From positions 24,146,299-24,210,298 of the forward strand of contig NC_019875.2 in assembly GCF_002234675.1 (NCBI RefSeq): a stretch of DNA of 64,000 nucleotides, read 5' to 3'. The first letter of the stretch is position 1, and each line of letters starts with the position of its first letter. This stretch comes from Oryzias latipes. Taxonomy: Eukaryota > Chordata > Actinopteri > Beloniformes > Adrianichthyidae. Shown one piece after another: positions 24,201-35,300 of the stretch. Position numbers and translations under genes: made by a program. The notes under the pieces were generated by a model, which saw only the letters and a list, made by a program, of their open reading frames with translations, had not been told where the DNA came from and searched no databases.

Positions 24201-27200
24201 TGCAAGATGAGTTCAGTGACAGTTCGTTCACCCAGGGAGCGGGCAGCTCTCATGGCTCTGACGCGGCCCTCTTCCTCCACCAGCTGGCAGTGGACTAGAG
24301 TTACCAATTTCCTCTGCATGGGTCGACTCAGAATGCTTTGGGCTGTACTGCTCAGACCCACACCTGCAGACGCATCACAGGCTAGGTTAATCAAAAAATA
24401 ACCAATAAGAAAACAGCTCAGCACAGAAATATCCCTCTACATTTAGGTCGATGCAAACATAAACGAGTGGAGCACCTAGAGTATAACCACAATGAGAGAA
24501 CAAAAAAGTCAATAGAACATGAACCCAAGACTTGTAGTGGAAACGTTCTTGTTATGAGCCATTAGTATTAACATTGACATCACAATGCTTAAAGTAAAAA
24601 TCTAGTTTCCAAAGTACAAAACTCCTTGAATTCCTTTTTGTGGACGAATCAACTAATTAAAAAATGCATTGAGCTCTTTCTAGACACTTAGTTTAGTCTA
24701 GATTTTTCACAGAGTAACTAAATATTATAAAAATAAAGTAATGAAACTGCACCATAAATTTTATAATAATGGCAAAAGTTAAATGAAAAAATACATTAGA
24801 TCAATGATTTCTGACAAAATACACCAATGAGCAAAATGCTGCAGTTTATAAGTGTTGTATTTGGTCAAAGCACATTAAATTAAAAAAAATAAAAAACTGA
24901 CTATGCAAGGAGAGCTACTTAAATACAGAAAGTGGAAAATGTCATCAAATGAAAGCAGCAAAATCAATTTGTTCTTCCTTGTAAAAAAAATAGATTTCAT
25001 GTGTAAACAATATTGGACCAATAAAAGTGAATTTGGTCTTGAAAATATTTTGGATGTTTGACAATATTCAGATAATCATCAACAACCTTTTTTTATAACC
25101 ATCTGATGTATCATATAAGTATTTTACAGATTTGTTTAGGAAAACTTTACAGACGCCACATGTCCTTTGTTTACGCAAAAACACTATTATTGTTTGGAAA
25201 ATCATATTTATTTTAAAAAAAGCTATTAATTAAAGCTTCAAATCTACATTTATTATGCACCACATTAGAATGCTAAGGATAATTCTGCATTCCTTTTTTC
25301 CTCGGGATATTGAACTTTTGCATTGCATTTTGAAACTGCTTTTCTATTTTTGTAAACAAGTAGTACAATTGAAAACAATACTGTACATATAATGGCAGTT
25401 TCCATGAATGTGTCTGAACTTTTGTGAAGGTTATAAAAGAAAATGAGAGCAAAAGTTGTGCGTAAAGAACTAATAAGGATAGAAGGAGAAAGTTGTTGAA
25501 AGTATTAAAGTACCTCGGCTGTTACTGAGGGGTTTGAGATAAAGGGCCAGTTCCTCTACACACTGCCTGGCCACCTCATAATTCTGTGAGTCTTCTGGAC
25601 TGGTAATCAAGGCAACTGGCTGAGCCTTTGGAATCTACAAGAGAAAAACAACAACCAAAATTTAGTGCAGGCTACACAAAATACATATAGGACAACTTTT
25701 TATTAAGCTTGTATGAATGAATGGGTCAAATCAACAGATACGTTTTTAAAAATCTAATTTAAAGGCTATATCCATTTTACTTGTGAACATCTCTAACTGA
25801 AAAGAGTTGTTTGTGAACCAACAACAACAAACATGATTTCAATTTCTCGCACTAGTTTGTAGCAGGCATGTCATTCTGCAATTTCACTTTCATTTGGACA
25901 AGAATTAGGATAAACTGGTTTCACCCAAAGCATTTTAGTACCGTCAGCAGAGTCTACAAACTCGCATAACTACTTTATTTTGGTGCTACATTCTAATGCA
26001 TAGTATTTGCTCATTTGTGCAAAGAACTGGGTTAAGACATTAGGCTACGTTCACACTGCAGGGCTTAATGCTCAATTCGGATTTTTTGAAAGAATCTGAT
26101 TTGTTTGCTAGACCGTTCACATTTCCAAGTAAATCCGAACTTTTGTGATCTCCAGTGTGACCGTGATACGACCCAAACGAGACCCGCATGCGCAGAAGCC
26201 AGAAGAATACTCAACGGTGAACGACGTCACTTGCTGTTTGAGGAGCAAACGTTACCAATGGATGTCAACAACAGTGTTGTCAAAAGCGGAGCTCTTTTTG
26301 TAATATTAAATTTATTTTCACGAAGGAGCAGCACAATTACAATCTTCTCATTTTAAGAAGGCATTGGAATCGAGATCGTCTGTACCCACATTTGTGGAAA
26401 GGAAATGTGCATGTGTTGGGCCCGCGCGCCCGCGTGTGTGTGCAAGCGCGTGCCGCGATAGAGAATGGGGGGGGGGGGGGGCAGTGTGTGCGCGCATTCA
26501 TGTTGTGTGTTACGGAGGAAGGATGACGGTGATAAAAGAAGGTTTCCCCCAGAATAAATGCTATGGACTCTTTATTAACCCATTCCGGAGAATCTAAGGA
26601 TCAGAACAGGGAGGAGGAGGAGGATCGCCTCGGGTCCCCTGCGCTTCTGAGCACGGTCGGAAAGGGAAGAAAGAAAAAAAAGTCATCGCGGGAAAGGTTA
26701 AACACCACGCTCTGCCATTTATCTGGAAATTTTTTCAAAAACCGCCCAGTTGCGATCAGAGCCCTGGAGTTTGGCCTGAAAAGAGCGATCAGCCCAAATA
26801 TTAATCCAATCCGTGACCTCCCTTCTCTTCCACTGACTGATCTCAGCAGCATCGTCCACCATGGTTGATGTTTACGTTCTCGTTCCCGCCTACTTCAACG
26901 CAAAATGATGACGTTTGTTGCGTGTCGATGACGTACAGTTCGGAATCAAGTCGCCTGGCCGGTCAGACGGCGGTCGCAATTGAAAAGAACGGCTACAATT
27001 CGGAATCAGGACGGCAAATCCACGGGGCCTGGGTCGCAATTGAAAAGATCGGATCTGTGTCATTCAGACTGTCATGAAAAGATCGGAATTGGGCCGCTTA
27101 GGGGCAAAAAATTCGGAATTGGGTCGTTTCAGCCTGCAGTGTGAACGTAGCCTTAGTCACAAACATTTTTGTTCAATGAGCAAAACACTCAAGTCACACA

Positions 27201-27519
27201 CTGCTGCAAAAGAGACACTGGTTAAAAATAGCTTTTGTGTCTCACCAAGGTGTTCCAGCTGTACGGTGACAAAAAAACAGTGTCTTACCTGGCCTCCCAC
27301 CAGCTGTAACAGCGCTGTGTTCACAGGTAGCTGCTCAATGTCTGTGCTGATAACTGTCTGGTCAAAGGGACAGGCCTTTCGGTGCAGCTTGTTCAGGCAC
27401 ATCTTGCAGACAGTGTGTCCACAGCCCAAGCTGATCGGCCTACGGACAGTCTCCTCAAATGTTTGTGTGCAGATTGGGCACAGCAAGAACTCTGTCCATT
27501 GTGGTGCTTGAACTGGCAT
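15206..27519 (-). CDS. rc3h1: Roquin-1 (RING and CCCH-type zinc finger protein)
   Basis: Post-transcriptional repressor that binds stem-loop decay elements in mRNA 3' UTRs and recruits deadenylation machinery; cytosolic and stress-granule protein. Nineteen coding exons in gene order: 27519-27289, 25634-25514, 24363-24124, 23987-23812, 23654-23454, 23332-23200, 23061-22943, 20355-20243, 20103-19867, 19704-19499, 18530-18121, 18031-17888, 17725-17567, 17296-17074, 16389 (or 16386)-16299, 16164-16077, 15858-15658, 15563-15460, 15359-15206. They join in frame to about 1116 residues (human 1133). Domains: RING with C14, C17, C33, H35, C38, C41, C50 and D53; ROQ/HEPN region about 90-400; CCCH finger C-x8-C-x5-C-x3-H at 419-438; Pro/Tyr/His-rich middle; Gln-rich coiled coil ([20 protein letters not shown]) near the C terminus. 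CPICTQTF and the C-terminal segments favour RC3H1 over RC3H2. The 5' UTR exon was not located. Confidence 0.95.
16745..16825 (-). repeat. Short tail fragment of a dispersed fish repeat
   Basis: The reverse strand carries TAAGCGCTTTGAGCGTCTGG followed by AAAAGCGC. This matches the remembered 3' region of common fish SINE/LINE elements, which end near AAAGCGCTATATAAAT. It is truncated and diverged, and lies in an rc3h1 intron beside a short AATAAT-rich stretch. Confidence 0.5.
20423..20520. repeat. Perfect 49-bp tandem duplication
   Basis: Two identical 49-bp units lie head to tail at 20423-20471 and 20472-20520, each beginning TTAGACTAATTG and ending GAGTAAAACAA. No mismatch was seen. It lies in an rc3h1 intron about 45 bp before the left end of a transposon. 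Confidence 0.9.
20566..22030. mobile_element. 1.46-kb non-autonomous DNA transposon with inverted ends
   Basis: The left end reads CCGTAATTTCCGGACTACAA and the right end, reverse-complemented, reads CCGTAAATTCCGGACTACAA. Both sides are flanked by TA (20564-20565 and 22031-22032), consistent with a 2-bp target duplication. The inside is GC-rich compared with its surroundings and contains long open frames on both strands (for example 20793-21506 minus) with no recognisable protein family, so I treat it as non-coding. The superfamily is not certain; TA would suit Tc1/mariner, and EnSpm-type 2-3 bp duplications are an alternative. It lies in the rc3h1 intron upstream of the CCCH exon. Confidence 0.75.
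26043..27152. mobile_element. 1.11-kb PIF/Harbinger-like MITE in rc3h1 intron
   Basis: The element begins GGCTACGTTCACACTGCAGG and ends with its exact reverse complement region CCTGCAGTGTGAACGTAGCC. It is flanked on both sides by TTA (26040-26042, 27153-27155), the 3-bp duplication typical of PIF/Harbinger transposons. The inside holds a G-run near 26467-26480 and repeated short motifs such as AATTCGGAAT and GGGTCGCAATTGAAAAG. No transposase is seen. The right end lies 136 bp from the first rc3h1 coding exon. Confidence 0.8.
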
Positions 27520-29439
27520 GGTTAAAGGTTAATGGGACGAGAATAAGACTTAACACAAAAAGAAAATATAATTATATATATAGAGATATATGAAAGATTC
27601 CACTGGAATCAATTTTTTTCCGAACTCAAACGTTCTTAAATCTCTTCACACATTGTGGATATGGGATCACATCTCGTGATGAGTCCTGAAATAAGAAAAG
27701 AAAAAACAGAGAAAAAAAATAGAAAATATTAAAGAATCTGCATTATAGAAACATGAGTAAACATTTTTTTGGAAACATTTAAGCATAACAATATTAAAAC
27801 AAATTTGAACAGAATTTTACTTTAAATATGTAGAGGAAGTAGCTAAAAACTAAAATTAAGAGCAACCTTTTCTTACAACCTAAGATTAGTTACACGCAAA
27901 GGTTCAATCGATTATAACAAACACTTCTACAAGTTCATATTGTTACAAAAACAACAACAAAAATGGCTAAAACGACTGATGTCTGGCGTACTTGCAGAAG
28001 CTTGTTAACACTATGACTATGGACAAAGGGTCTTGAAAGAGCTAACATAGAAGACTTACTGCGACAACAAATGCATAAAATACTTCTTACTAGGAAGAAC
28101 AAATTGTATGAAGTCATTTTAAAGCATTATACATTTCCAAGGAATGAGGGACAAATTCGCTGACCCGGTGACAAGCATTCGAATATTTTGTTGATAAAAT
28201 ATTATCAAGCTATGTGCTAGCTTACCTTTAGCCATTTCGGCTAAGGGTGGCTAGTTTGTTAGCATTGCTAACGAGTAAAAGTGAACAGATCAAAACAAAT
28301 TAGTTCCTAATTAAAGCCCAGTCTTTTGTTGATCAACTTCTAACATTTTTTTAAATATTACTACTAAAGTAGCTTGGCTAAACTTTCAAAAACATTGATG
28401 GATTCTTGGCGTTGGCCGAGGAACCAGAAGCGAGAAATACGGGACCGTACTACAAACAACGACTTCAGTTGTAGTGATATTATGTAACGTTAGCATTTCA
28501 GGCTAACAAGCATATTTTGCCTATTCTACTGCAGCAAGGCAAACCTGTACGACCTAAATTCAATTCAACGTAGCCTACGCGTTATAGATTATGGTGGCAT
28601 GTTACGTTTGTTGCATTCTAATAAGCTCAAAAGGTGCCGCTAGTTAGCACAAGAGGCTAAGAAGCTAACGAACAAATGCTAGTACTACTAGCTGCCGTCT
28701 AGCCGTTAGCTTGTTAGCAAAATTTCTTCATATTGGAAACAAAAAACATCGTTTTAATATTTCCATACGACTTAAAACAAAACCTGTCGCGTCTTGTCTT
28801 CACCTCCGACAATTAAGAACATCATCAACATTAGCATATATTACTCACTTATTCCAAAAGAATTGGAAGAACTTCATCTTTCTTTAGAAAACTGTTGCTA
28901 TATTTTCTTGCCATGTCGACTGCCGAGGTTTTGGGAGGGTGTCATCTCGGCGACGGACTCCCAGCCGGTTACAGCAAGCTGAGCTGGGCAAGATGTGTGT
29001 ACGTGCCCGTGTTTTTTTTTTTTTCTGTCCCAATGGCTCCATCTAGTGATGCTGGAATGCATTACGGGGCGGTTTTATGTCCCCATCTTTAAAAAGAGAT
29101 TGTTTTTACAATAGATTGAATTTCGTAATTGATTCTTATTTGTGCCCAAAGTATTGATTCAACTCAGAAGTTTCTTAGGATTATTTTTGGGTAATCAGTC
29201 AAACAACACATCTTTAAGGTGGCTTTTGCTGGCCTCAATTAATCTTGTTTCCAAATATTCCCACACTTGCAGTGTATGCAGTACTTATAAAAATGTATAT
29301 TTTGCATTATAAAATAAAAAATAAAAGTGCTTTTCAACCCGACTTGTTCAAACATTAATACTTTTAACATTGTTGTTTTGAGTTTTTATTAACAGAAAAC
29401 AACATTATTTATGAGCCATATTTTGCCTATTCTTTTTTT

Positions 29440-29855
29440 TTTTCCATTCTTCTTCTGATCCCTTTGTTCCCTTTTGGGGTCTCGGGGCTCCTGGAGCCTA
29501 TACCGGCAGGGGACATTCTGGACAGGTCGCCAGTGCGCAGATAAATCCAATGCATTATTATTATGATTATTATTATTTCTGTTGCAGGGCCAAAAATCAT
29601 ACACCCATGCACTCTCACATTCACACCTGTGGACAATTTGGAGTAACCACTTAACCTATGAAGCATGTTTTTGGACGGTGGGACGAAACCGGAGTCCCCG
29701 GAGAGAACCCACGCATGCACGGGGAGAACATGCAAACTCCACACAGAAAGGTCCCCCATTGATGTTCTGTTTCAGGTCCCCCAGCCGAGACTTGAACCAG
29801 GGGCCTTCTTGCTGTGAGGCAAGAGCACTAACCACCGTGCAACCCAGTTTTTTAA
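29440..29855 (-). mobile_element. Composite tRNA-like SINE/LINE-tail repeat
   Basis: On the minus strand the head GCACGGTGGTTAGTGCTCTT resembles an A box and CCTGGTTCAAGTC a B box. It is followed by the GGAGTTTGCATGTTCTCCCC and CCAAAAACATGC blocks common in many fish repeats. The end reads GGCGACCTGTCC then CTCCAGGAGCCCC and CCCCAAAAGGGAA, resembling an L2-like 3' end. An (AAT)n-like interruption lies inside near 29557-29577. It is moderately diverged. Confidence 0.65.
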
Positions 29856-30165
29856 AATTTCTATTGAGTTGATGCATACATTTCGCTTATTAAGTTTTAT
29901 TAAATAATATAAAAAAAAAACATGGTGTTTAAAAAAACACCATGAAAATCTGTGGCCATAAAAAAAGCTATACTTATTTTCCCTTTTACTTATTCTTCTT
30001 TGCTATTCTTCTTTCCTTTCCTGATCAGGTGTGTATTCACTATGTTTATTATTTATTTTCCCAAGCCCTGTGTTTAGTAAAGATTTTTTTTTTCCTGTAA
30101 CTAACTTATATGATCAAGTAAGATTTAGAGGAGAGTAAAACACAGCTAACATCTGGTTTCCTGTC

Positions 30166-30480
30166 TGATTTCCATCCATCTATCCATTTATCGAACCTGA
30201 TGAGTCCCTTTTGGAGTCACAATGTTGCTGGAGCCTTTCCAGCTACTGAATAACAGGTCACCAGTAAAACCATATTTAATCACGTGCACGCATAGAGGCG
30301 ATTTAGAGAGACTAAATAATCCATGAAGCATGTTTTTGGACTGTGGGAGGAAAGCCGAGATCCCGCAGAATACCCACACATGCATGAAGAGAGGAAGCAA
30401 ATTCCACACAGAAAAGTACCTGATGGGCTTTGAACTACGGCCTATCCTCACAGCTACACCAGTGTTTGTCAATGGGCCAA
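30166..30480 (-). mobile_element. Second, more diverged copy of the same SINE-like repeat
   Basis: It shares with the 29440-29855 element the blocks AGCATGTTTTTGGACTGTGG, CCACACAGAAAAG and CCCTTTTGGAGTCACAATG, in the same orientation. The tRNA-like head near 30440-30480 is too decayed to show clear A and B boxes. It is an older insertion. Confidence 0.6.
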
Positions 30481-31499
30481 GGTATTTAACAAAAATCCCA
30501 AAAGCACATCACCAACCGAAAATATAAAAAAAGAAAGCAAGAAACCCTGAAGTCTGTATTAACAACATAAAGTCATTCTTATCAAAGTTTCCTCAGATAA
30601 AAGTCTTTTTTATGATCCTTCATATTTCTACCTTCATATTTCCACAGAACTGATATCCTGCCAATGGCAAATGTTTTTTAGATCAGTTAAGTAAAATTCA
30701 ATAATTTCCCACAGCACACCAGTTGACAAAAACTGCACTACGCCACCGAGCAGGCCCTGTCTGGGCCCATCTGGTGAAAAGGAGTTGTCCTAAAGGCATT
30801 TTGACATCAAGGGTCAGATGTGCCATGGGCACATTGTTTGATTTGGATGTGTTCATGTGTGGATATGATGGAAAGAATGGACCTTCAGAAAACACAAAAG
30901 GTCCCTTTTTGGTCAATAAAAAAATATGTCAATCACAAAAAACGACATGTTCTTAATAAAATACAAACTAAATGGTCTGTGAGAAATAAATAGAAAAGAA
31001 AGAGTAAAGGAAACACTAAATCAATTAGTCTAAATGAATTAAGACTTGACAGAAAATCAAGAAGTGCAACATTATGAGACACAAAATGATCAAATTACTT
31101 TAATTATAAGCCAAAATATAAATCAAAATCCATTAAAAATCAAGCTGAAATAAAAAAAAAAACAATAAAAAGTGGATGATATTAAATAAAGGCTTATAGC
31201 ACCTTTATCATTATAAGCGTTGGAAAGGTTGACAGAATCCATCTGACTGCTTTTGAGATTAGATGTGTGGTTCATTTTCTTTGGCTTCACATTGTTATGT
31301 TGTAATAAGATGTAAAACATTGTTGTTGTTGTTTTTCTACAGGGTGATTACTTCCACTTTGTCGCTCCCTAAACGCACAGGACGTGGTGTTATCTCTGCA
31401 CTTACGTAACACAAAGCATCAGTCGGTTCCCGAGTCAAGGGCGAAATTAAAACAAGCATTTTTGAAATCCATTTTTTCTACATCGTTGTTAATCCCAGT

Positions 31500-31796
31500 G
31501 ATTTCTGAAGGGATTACCGGACCAATCATGGTAGAGGGAACGCGGCTCGCCTGACGCTGCTCGGATAGGATGATGGACGCACAGAGGGACTGGAAACAAC
31601 AGCCACCTTTGGACCTGGAGATGCTTTAAGAAATCTTACTTTTATTTACATTTTCGATTCGGATTACAACGTTTTTTCCTGCCTTTTTCTTCTTTCTTTT
31701 TATTCCCCCCATCACACCGCATGTTGGAAGTAGACCCGAGCTTGCGCGCTGCAACGTCTGCGTGGCTGCTTGGCGCAGGTTATGTTAACATGAAAG
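31500..31796 (+). promoter_or_regulatory. Probable promoter and first exon of the KIAA1614-like gene
   Basis: A good donor (AAAG before GTAACT) at 31797 would end a leader exon that joins to the exon beginning at 32364 after a TTTTTTCAG acceptor. Upstream ATGs are present. A 20-codon ORF starts at 31570 and ends TAA at 31629. A second ORF starts at 31721 and, across the splice, would end at TGA 32387-32389, eight bases before the main ATG. The exon is inferred from splice signals only. Confidence 0.45.
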
Positions 31797-32396
31797 GTAA
31801 CTTGAATTTGTGCAGCTGCTCTTCTGTTTCGGTAACTTTTTCTGGATGCTCATCACTGTAACTGTGCTTTAAGATCTCCAGACATGCAGGTATATCATTA
31901 ATTGTATATTAGTCCTTTAAATTTATAGGTTGTTTACATAAATCACGTCGGTTTCAATATACTCTAAGTGTTTTGCATAATTCTCTGTGAATGAGGTTTG
32001 CTTAACGCTCTTATGTATGGATGAGTTTTTATGGGTGATTTAATTGCAATCTTTCTGTTCTTTTGACTGCACAAGTGACAGATTTTTAGGTCTTAAATTA
32101 CTTGTAAAAGAAATATACCACATATTGTGTTCCTTAGGCTTGAAAGGTCTCAGTAGCAGACAGCAGTTGCTTATTCTCATTCTGAAGGATTATCCTGTGC
32201 CCTGCAAAGTAATCACAGGATAAGGCAACGTGACTGAATCCACAATACATATCTGCCCCCACTGTAAGGAGCAGGAGACAGTAAAGGTATCGGTGTTGGA
32301 AAACTGGTTTCACATTTTCCTGTGTGCAAAAAGAAAGCTAAATTATTTGTCTTCTTTTTTCAGACTCGGTCTGGACCTTTTCCCCATGACCAGCAA

Positions 32397-35300
32397 ATGG
32401 AGGAAGAAAACACATTTAATAATACTGACAAAAAATTCAGCCCTGTACCTGCTGGGCTTCCCATTAACTGGGGGCTCATCACTGGCCCAGTTCCAGAACC
32501 AGTTTTCTCCGCTTCGTCCTTCAACACTTCACTCCCTCCTCAAAGTTCAGCCGTGCACGCGTTACAGACGAAGGTGAAGTCCCTCACTCAAAGAAAGACA
32601 AGAGGGAGAGACAGAGAGAAGGAAAGGGAAAGGCTGAGTCCATCAGAACAAAGTCCATCCGAAGTTTTTATGCGGCACAGAGCCAGAGAAAGAGAACAGC
32701 TATCTGTGCCGGCTCCTTCGTGGCAGTCAGGTGTCAAGAAGCACTTGAGCAGCAGTGATGAAGAAGAGGAGGTAGAGGTGCAGGTCAGGCTACAGATCCA
32801 TAGTCCACCAGTTGATGTACAAATAGAGCATCAAGAACAAGATGATGAAAATGAAAAATTTGACAAAAATGAGCACCAAAGTGGTTGTCAGCAAGGGCGA
32901 TCTCGTGGTTTCAAAAAGAGCGCCAGTCTGGAAAGTCTTCTCTCTGACAACTCTAGAAGGAAGGACAACCCATCGCCTCCTCCACCATCAACTTTGCTCT
33001 CCTCTTCCTCTGCTTCCAACAATTCTGCTTCCACTTCAAGCTTGTCCTCAGCAAAACACTGGGCACCTCCAAAGGGCTTCTGGAGAATTGCACGTCCAGA
33101 AACCTTGCTCCTAAGTGGTGTTGCCCCAGATAACATCTCTTCTAGTTTACCTCTAAAGGACTACACTCAGGTAGAAGAACGCACAGAGCCTCGGAGGAAA
33201 TTAGAACAACCTGAATCAAGCAGCAGAAAGGAAGCCAGAAGTGGGTTGGATGACATCAATGCATCTTCAGAACTGAAACAGACAGGGAGTGAGGAGTGCC
33301 ACCTGGACAGATGGAAGCAAAGGGAGTCAGATTTGGCTGAACCCGTCAAAGAACTGTGCAACTCAGACTCCTGGGAGAGCATCACTTCGCTACCTTCCCA
33401 GAGCGGAGTGCTCTGTGCTGATTTGAAGCTTCGGGTGAAGGAGAGGGCCTACGCAAAGTTGAGGGAACGACAACAAAACTGCAGGGAGGAACAAGATCAG
33501 TGTGAAGGAGAAAGTGTGGGCTACTGTGGAGACATATCATACAGAGTGGATTATAAAGGTAAGCTTTTCAATGCTTTAGTGGAACTTTATAATTATTCTT
33601 TGCCCATGTTTGAAGGACTTGTGAACTCCTTAGCTTTGATTTTATGCTTTAAGTCCCACTTAGATCATCTTTTGAGGTATTTTAAGTGTGCTGTGGTCTT
33701 TTAATTATGATTATGTCATTTTTAGCCAAAATCAAGTCTGTGTCTTTTTCTTGGACATAGTTTCTGCAGAGCAGCAGGAGTTCCTTAGAAATTCCCCTCT
33801 GGGTTGTAGGTGGGACTGTTGGCGCAGAGCAACCTTACTCCCCCTTCCCCTCCCCACTACTGAGAGCTGTCTGTTTACACGCTTTCCCGCTAGCTTACAG
33901 CCTCTCACACCCTCAACCTGACATTACCAGTGCAACAACAACGGCGAGCGAAATTGGAGCTATCCATGTTGCCAGCTCAGATGAAGGAAACAAAGACCCA
34001 CATGGATCTAGTCATCTATATCCATGTTCACACCGGGCCTATAATGCTGGGTCAAGAATGTGCTAAAAGCACACATTTTACATACAGTTTTCACATCGGA
34101 TTGTTGCTTCTCAATACTGGCGCATGTCCACCATCTGCAGTTGGAAGAGGCTTGATGCAAAATGTTAAAGTGGTGCAAATCTTACTCCAGGCTTTTCTTT
34201 TACAGCTCTGTTTCGATAAATTAATAACTTGGTGTCAAATAACTCTGGCATTTCTCCTTCTTGATCAATTGTCCAACAGTTGGCACTTCAGTTAAGTACA
34301 ACGAACGCCATCCAAACGTCATTACCAAATCAGAGTCTCTGACTGGTCAAAGTTCAACCTAGCTTAACTTTCTACAAGCGTTCAATGGATGTGCGTTTTG
34401 TACGTAGAGCCCGAAAATGGCAGCAGAAAATTTACTAGCAAAGCATGAATAGGAAAGTTCAAAGTGTTTACGTAGACTTTTATTTTTGGAAGGGGCTCCT
34501 TGAACATGCGCTGCTGAGGGCGGTGTGAACGTAGCTTGAATGGATGCATCAGAATGGAGCGGAGCAGTGAGCTTACGGCCCACCCAGCATATTTTATACA
34601 TAAAAAATACAATCTTTATCAAACAGCTTTTTTTCTTTAGCTACTGATTCACAATGATTTGAATAAAGACATACTCAGAAATGCATTTTTACCTTAAATT
34701 TCTTAATGTGTGTCCTCCATTATAAAAAAAATGCCAAAAAATACGTTGTAAAGTAAATACGACTTGCATAGAAGTGGATTTTTAAGCATTGATTCAGGAT
34801 AAGCCTTCCAAAATAACATCTGCTATTAAAATGGTAAGTAAGCCATGACACATACATTATTGTGCATGTAAAATCATTATGGAAAAGTTGGAATATTAGT
34901 CTTTGTTGGGATCATTTATTTAAGACAACATAAACATTATATCAAAAGAGTTTGTTTATTTCCTTCATATGAGATGTTTTCCAGCTGTTATGATTTAGAT
35001 TCTGTTGTCAACCCATCCAAGATGATGTGTTTAAGGGCAACATGTAACCTGGCAGGTTCCCAGCAACGAGCAGATGTTAGATGTGCACATGTGCGTGAGC
35101 CTGTTGCTATTATTAGCAGACTGAGCAGTGGGGGAAGTGCCCCTACATTTATATCTATGTCTGAGCCCTAATGGAGGGCTTTGTATGCAGGCTGGATGAC
35201 AGATTATCTATTTTCACTTTTTTTTATTTATCATTTCTCTTGCTTGCAGTCTGTCAGTGTCACGAACTTTATTTGTTAGATCAAAGTCTGTCTTGTTGCA

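Larger units (their letters stand above)
27520..31499. other. rc3h1 upstream region and intergenic space
   Basis: The rc3h1 promoter and 5' UTR exon should lie here on the minus strand. The stretch 28200-28990 is rich in GCTAGC/GTTAGC words and leads to a region near 28890-28990 with more CpG. I could not fix a first exon. The space also holds two degraded SINE-like repeats (annotated separately). No other coding exon is supported. Confidence 0.4.

Noticed and set aside
34359-34622. 87- and 76-codon minus-strand frames near 34.5 kb
   Set aside because: They fall across the edge of a nested insertion in repeat X and have no homology or splice support.
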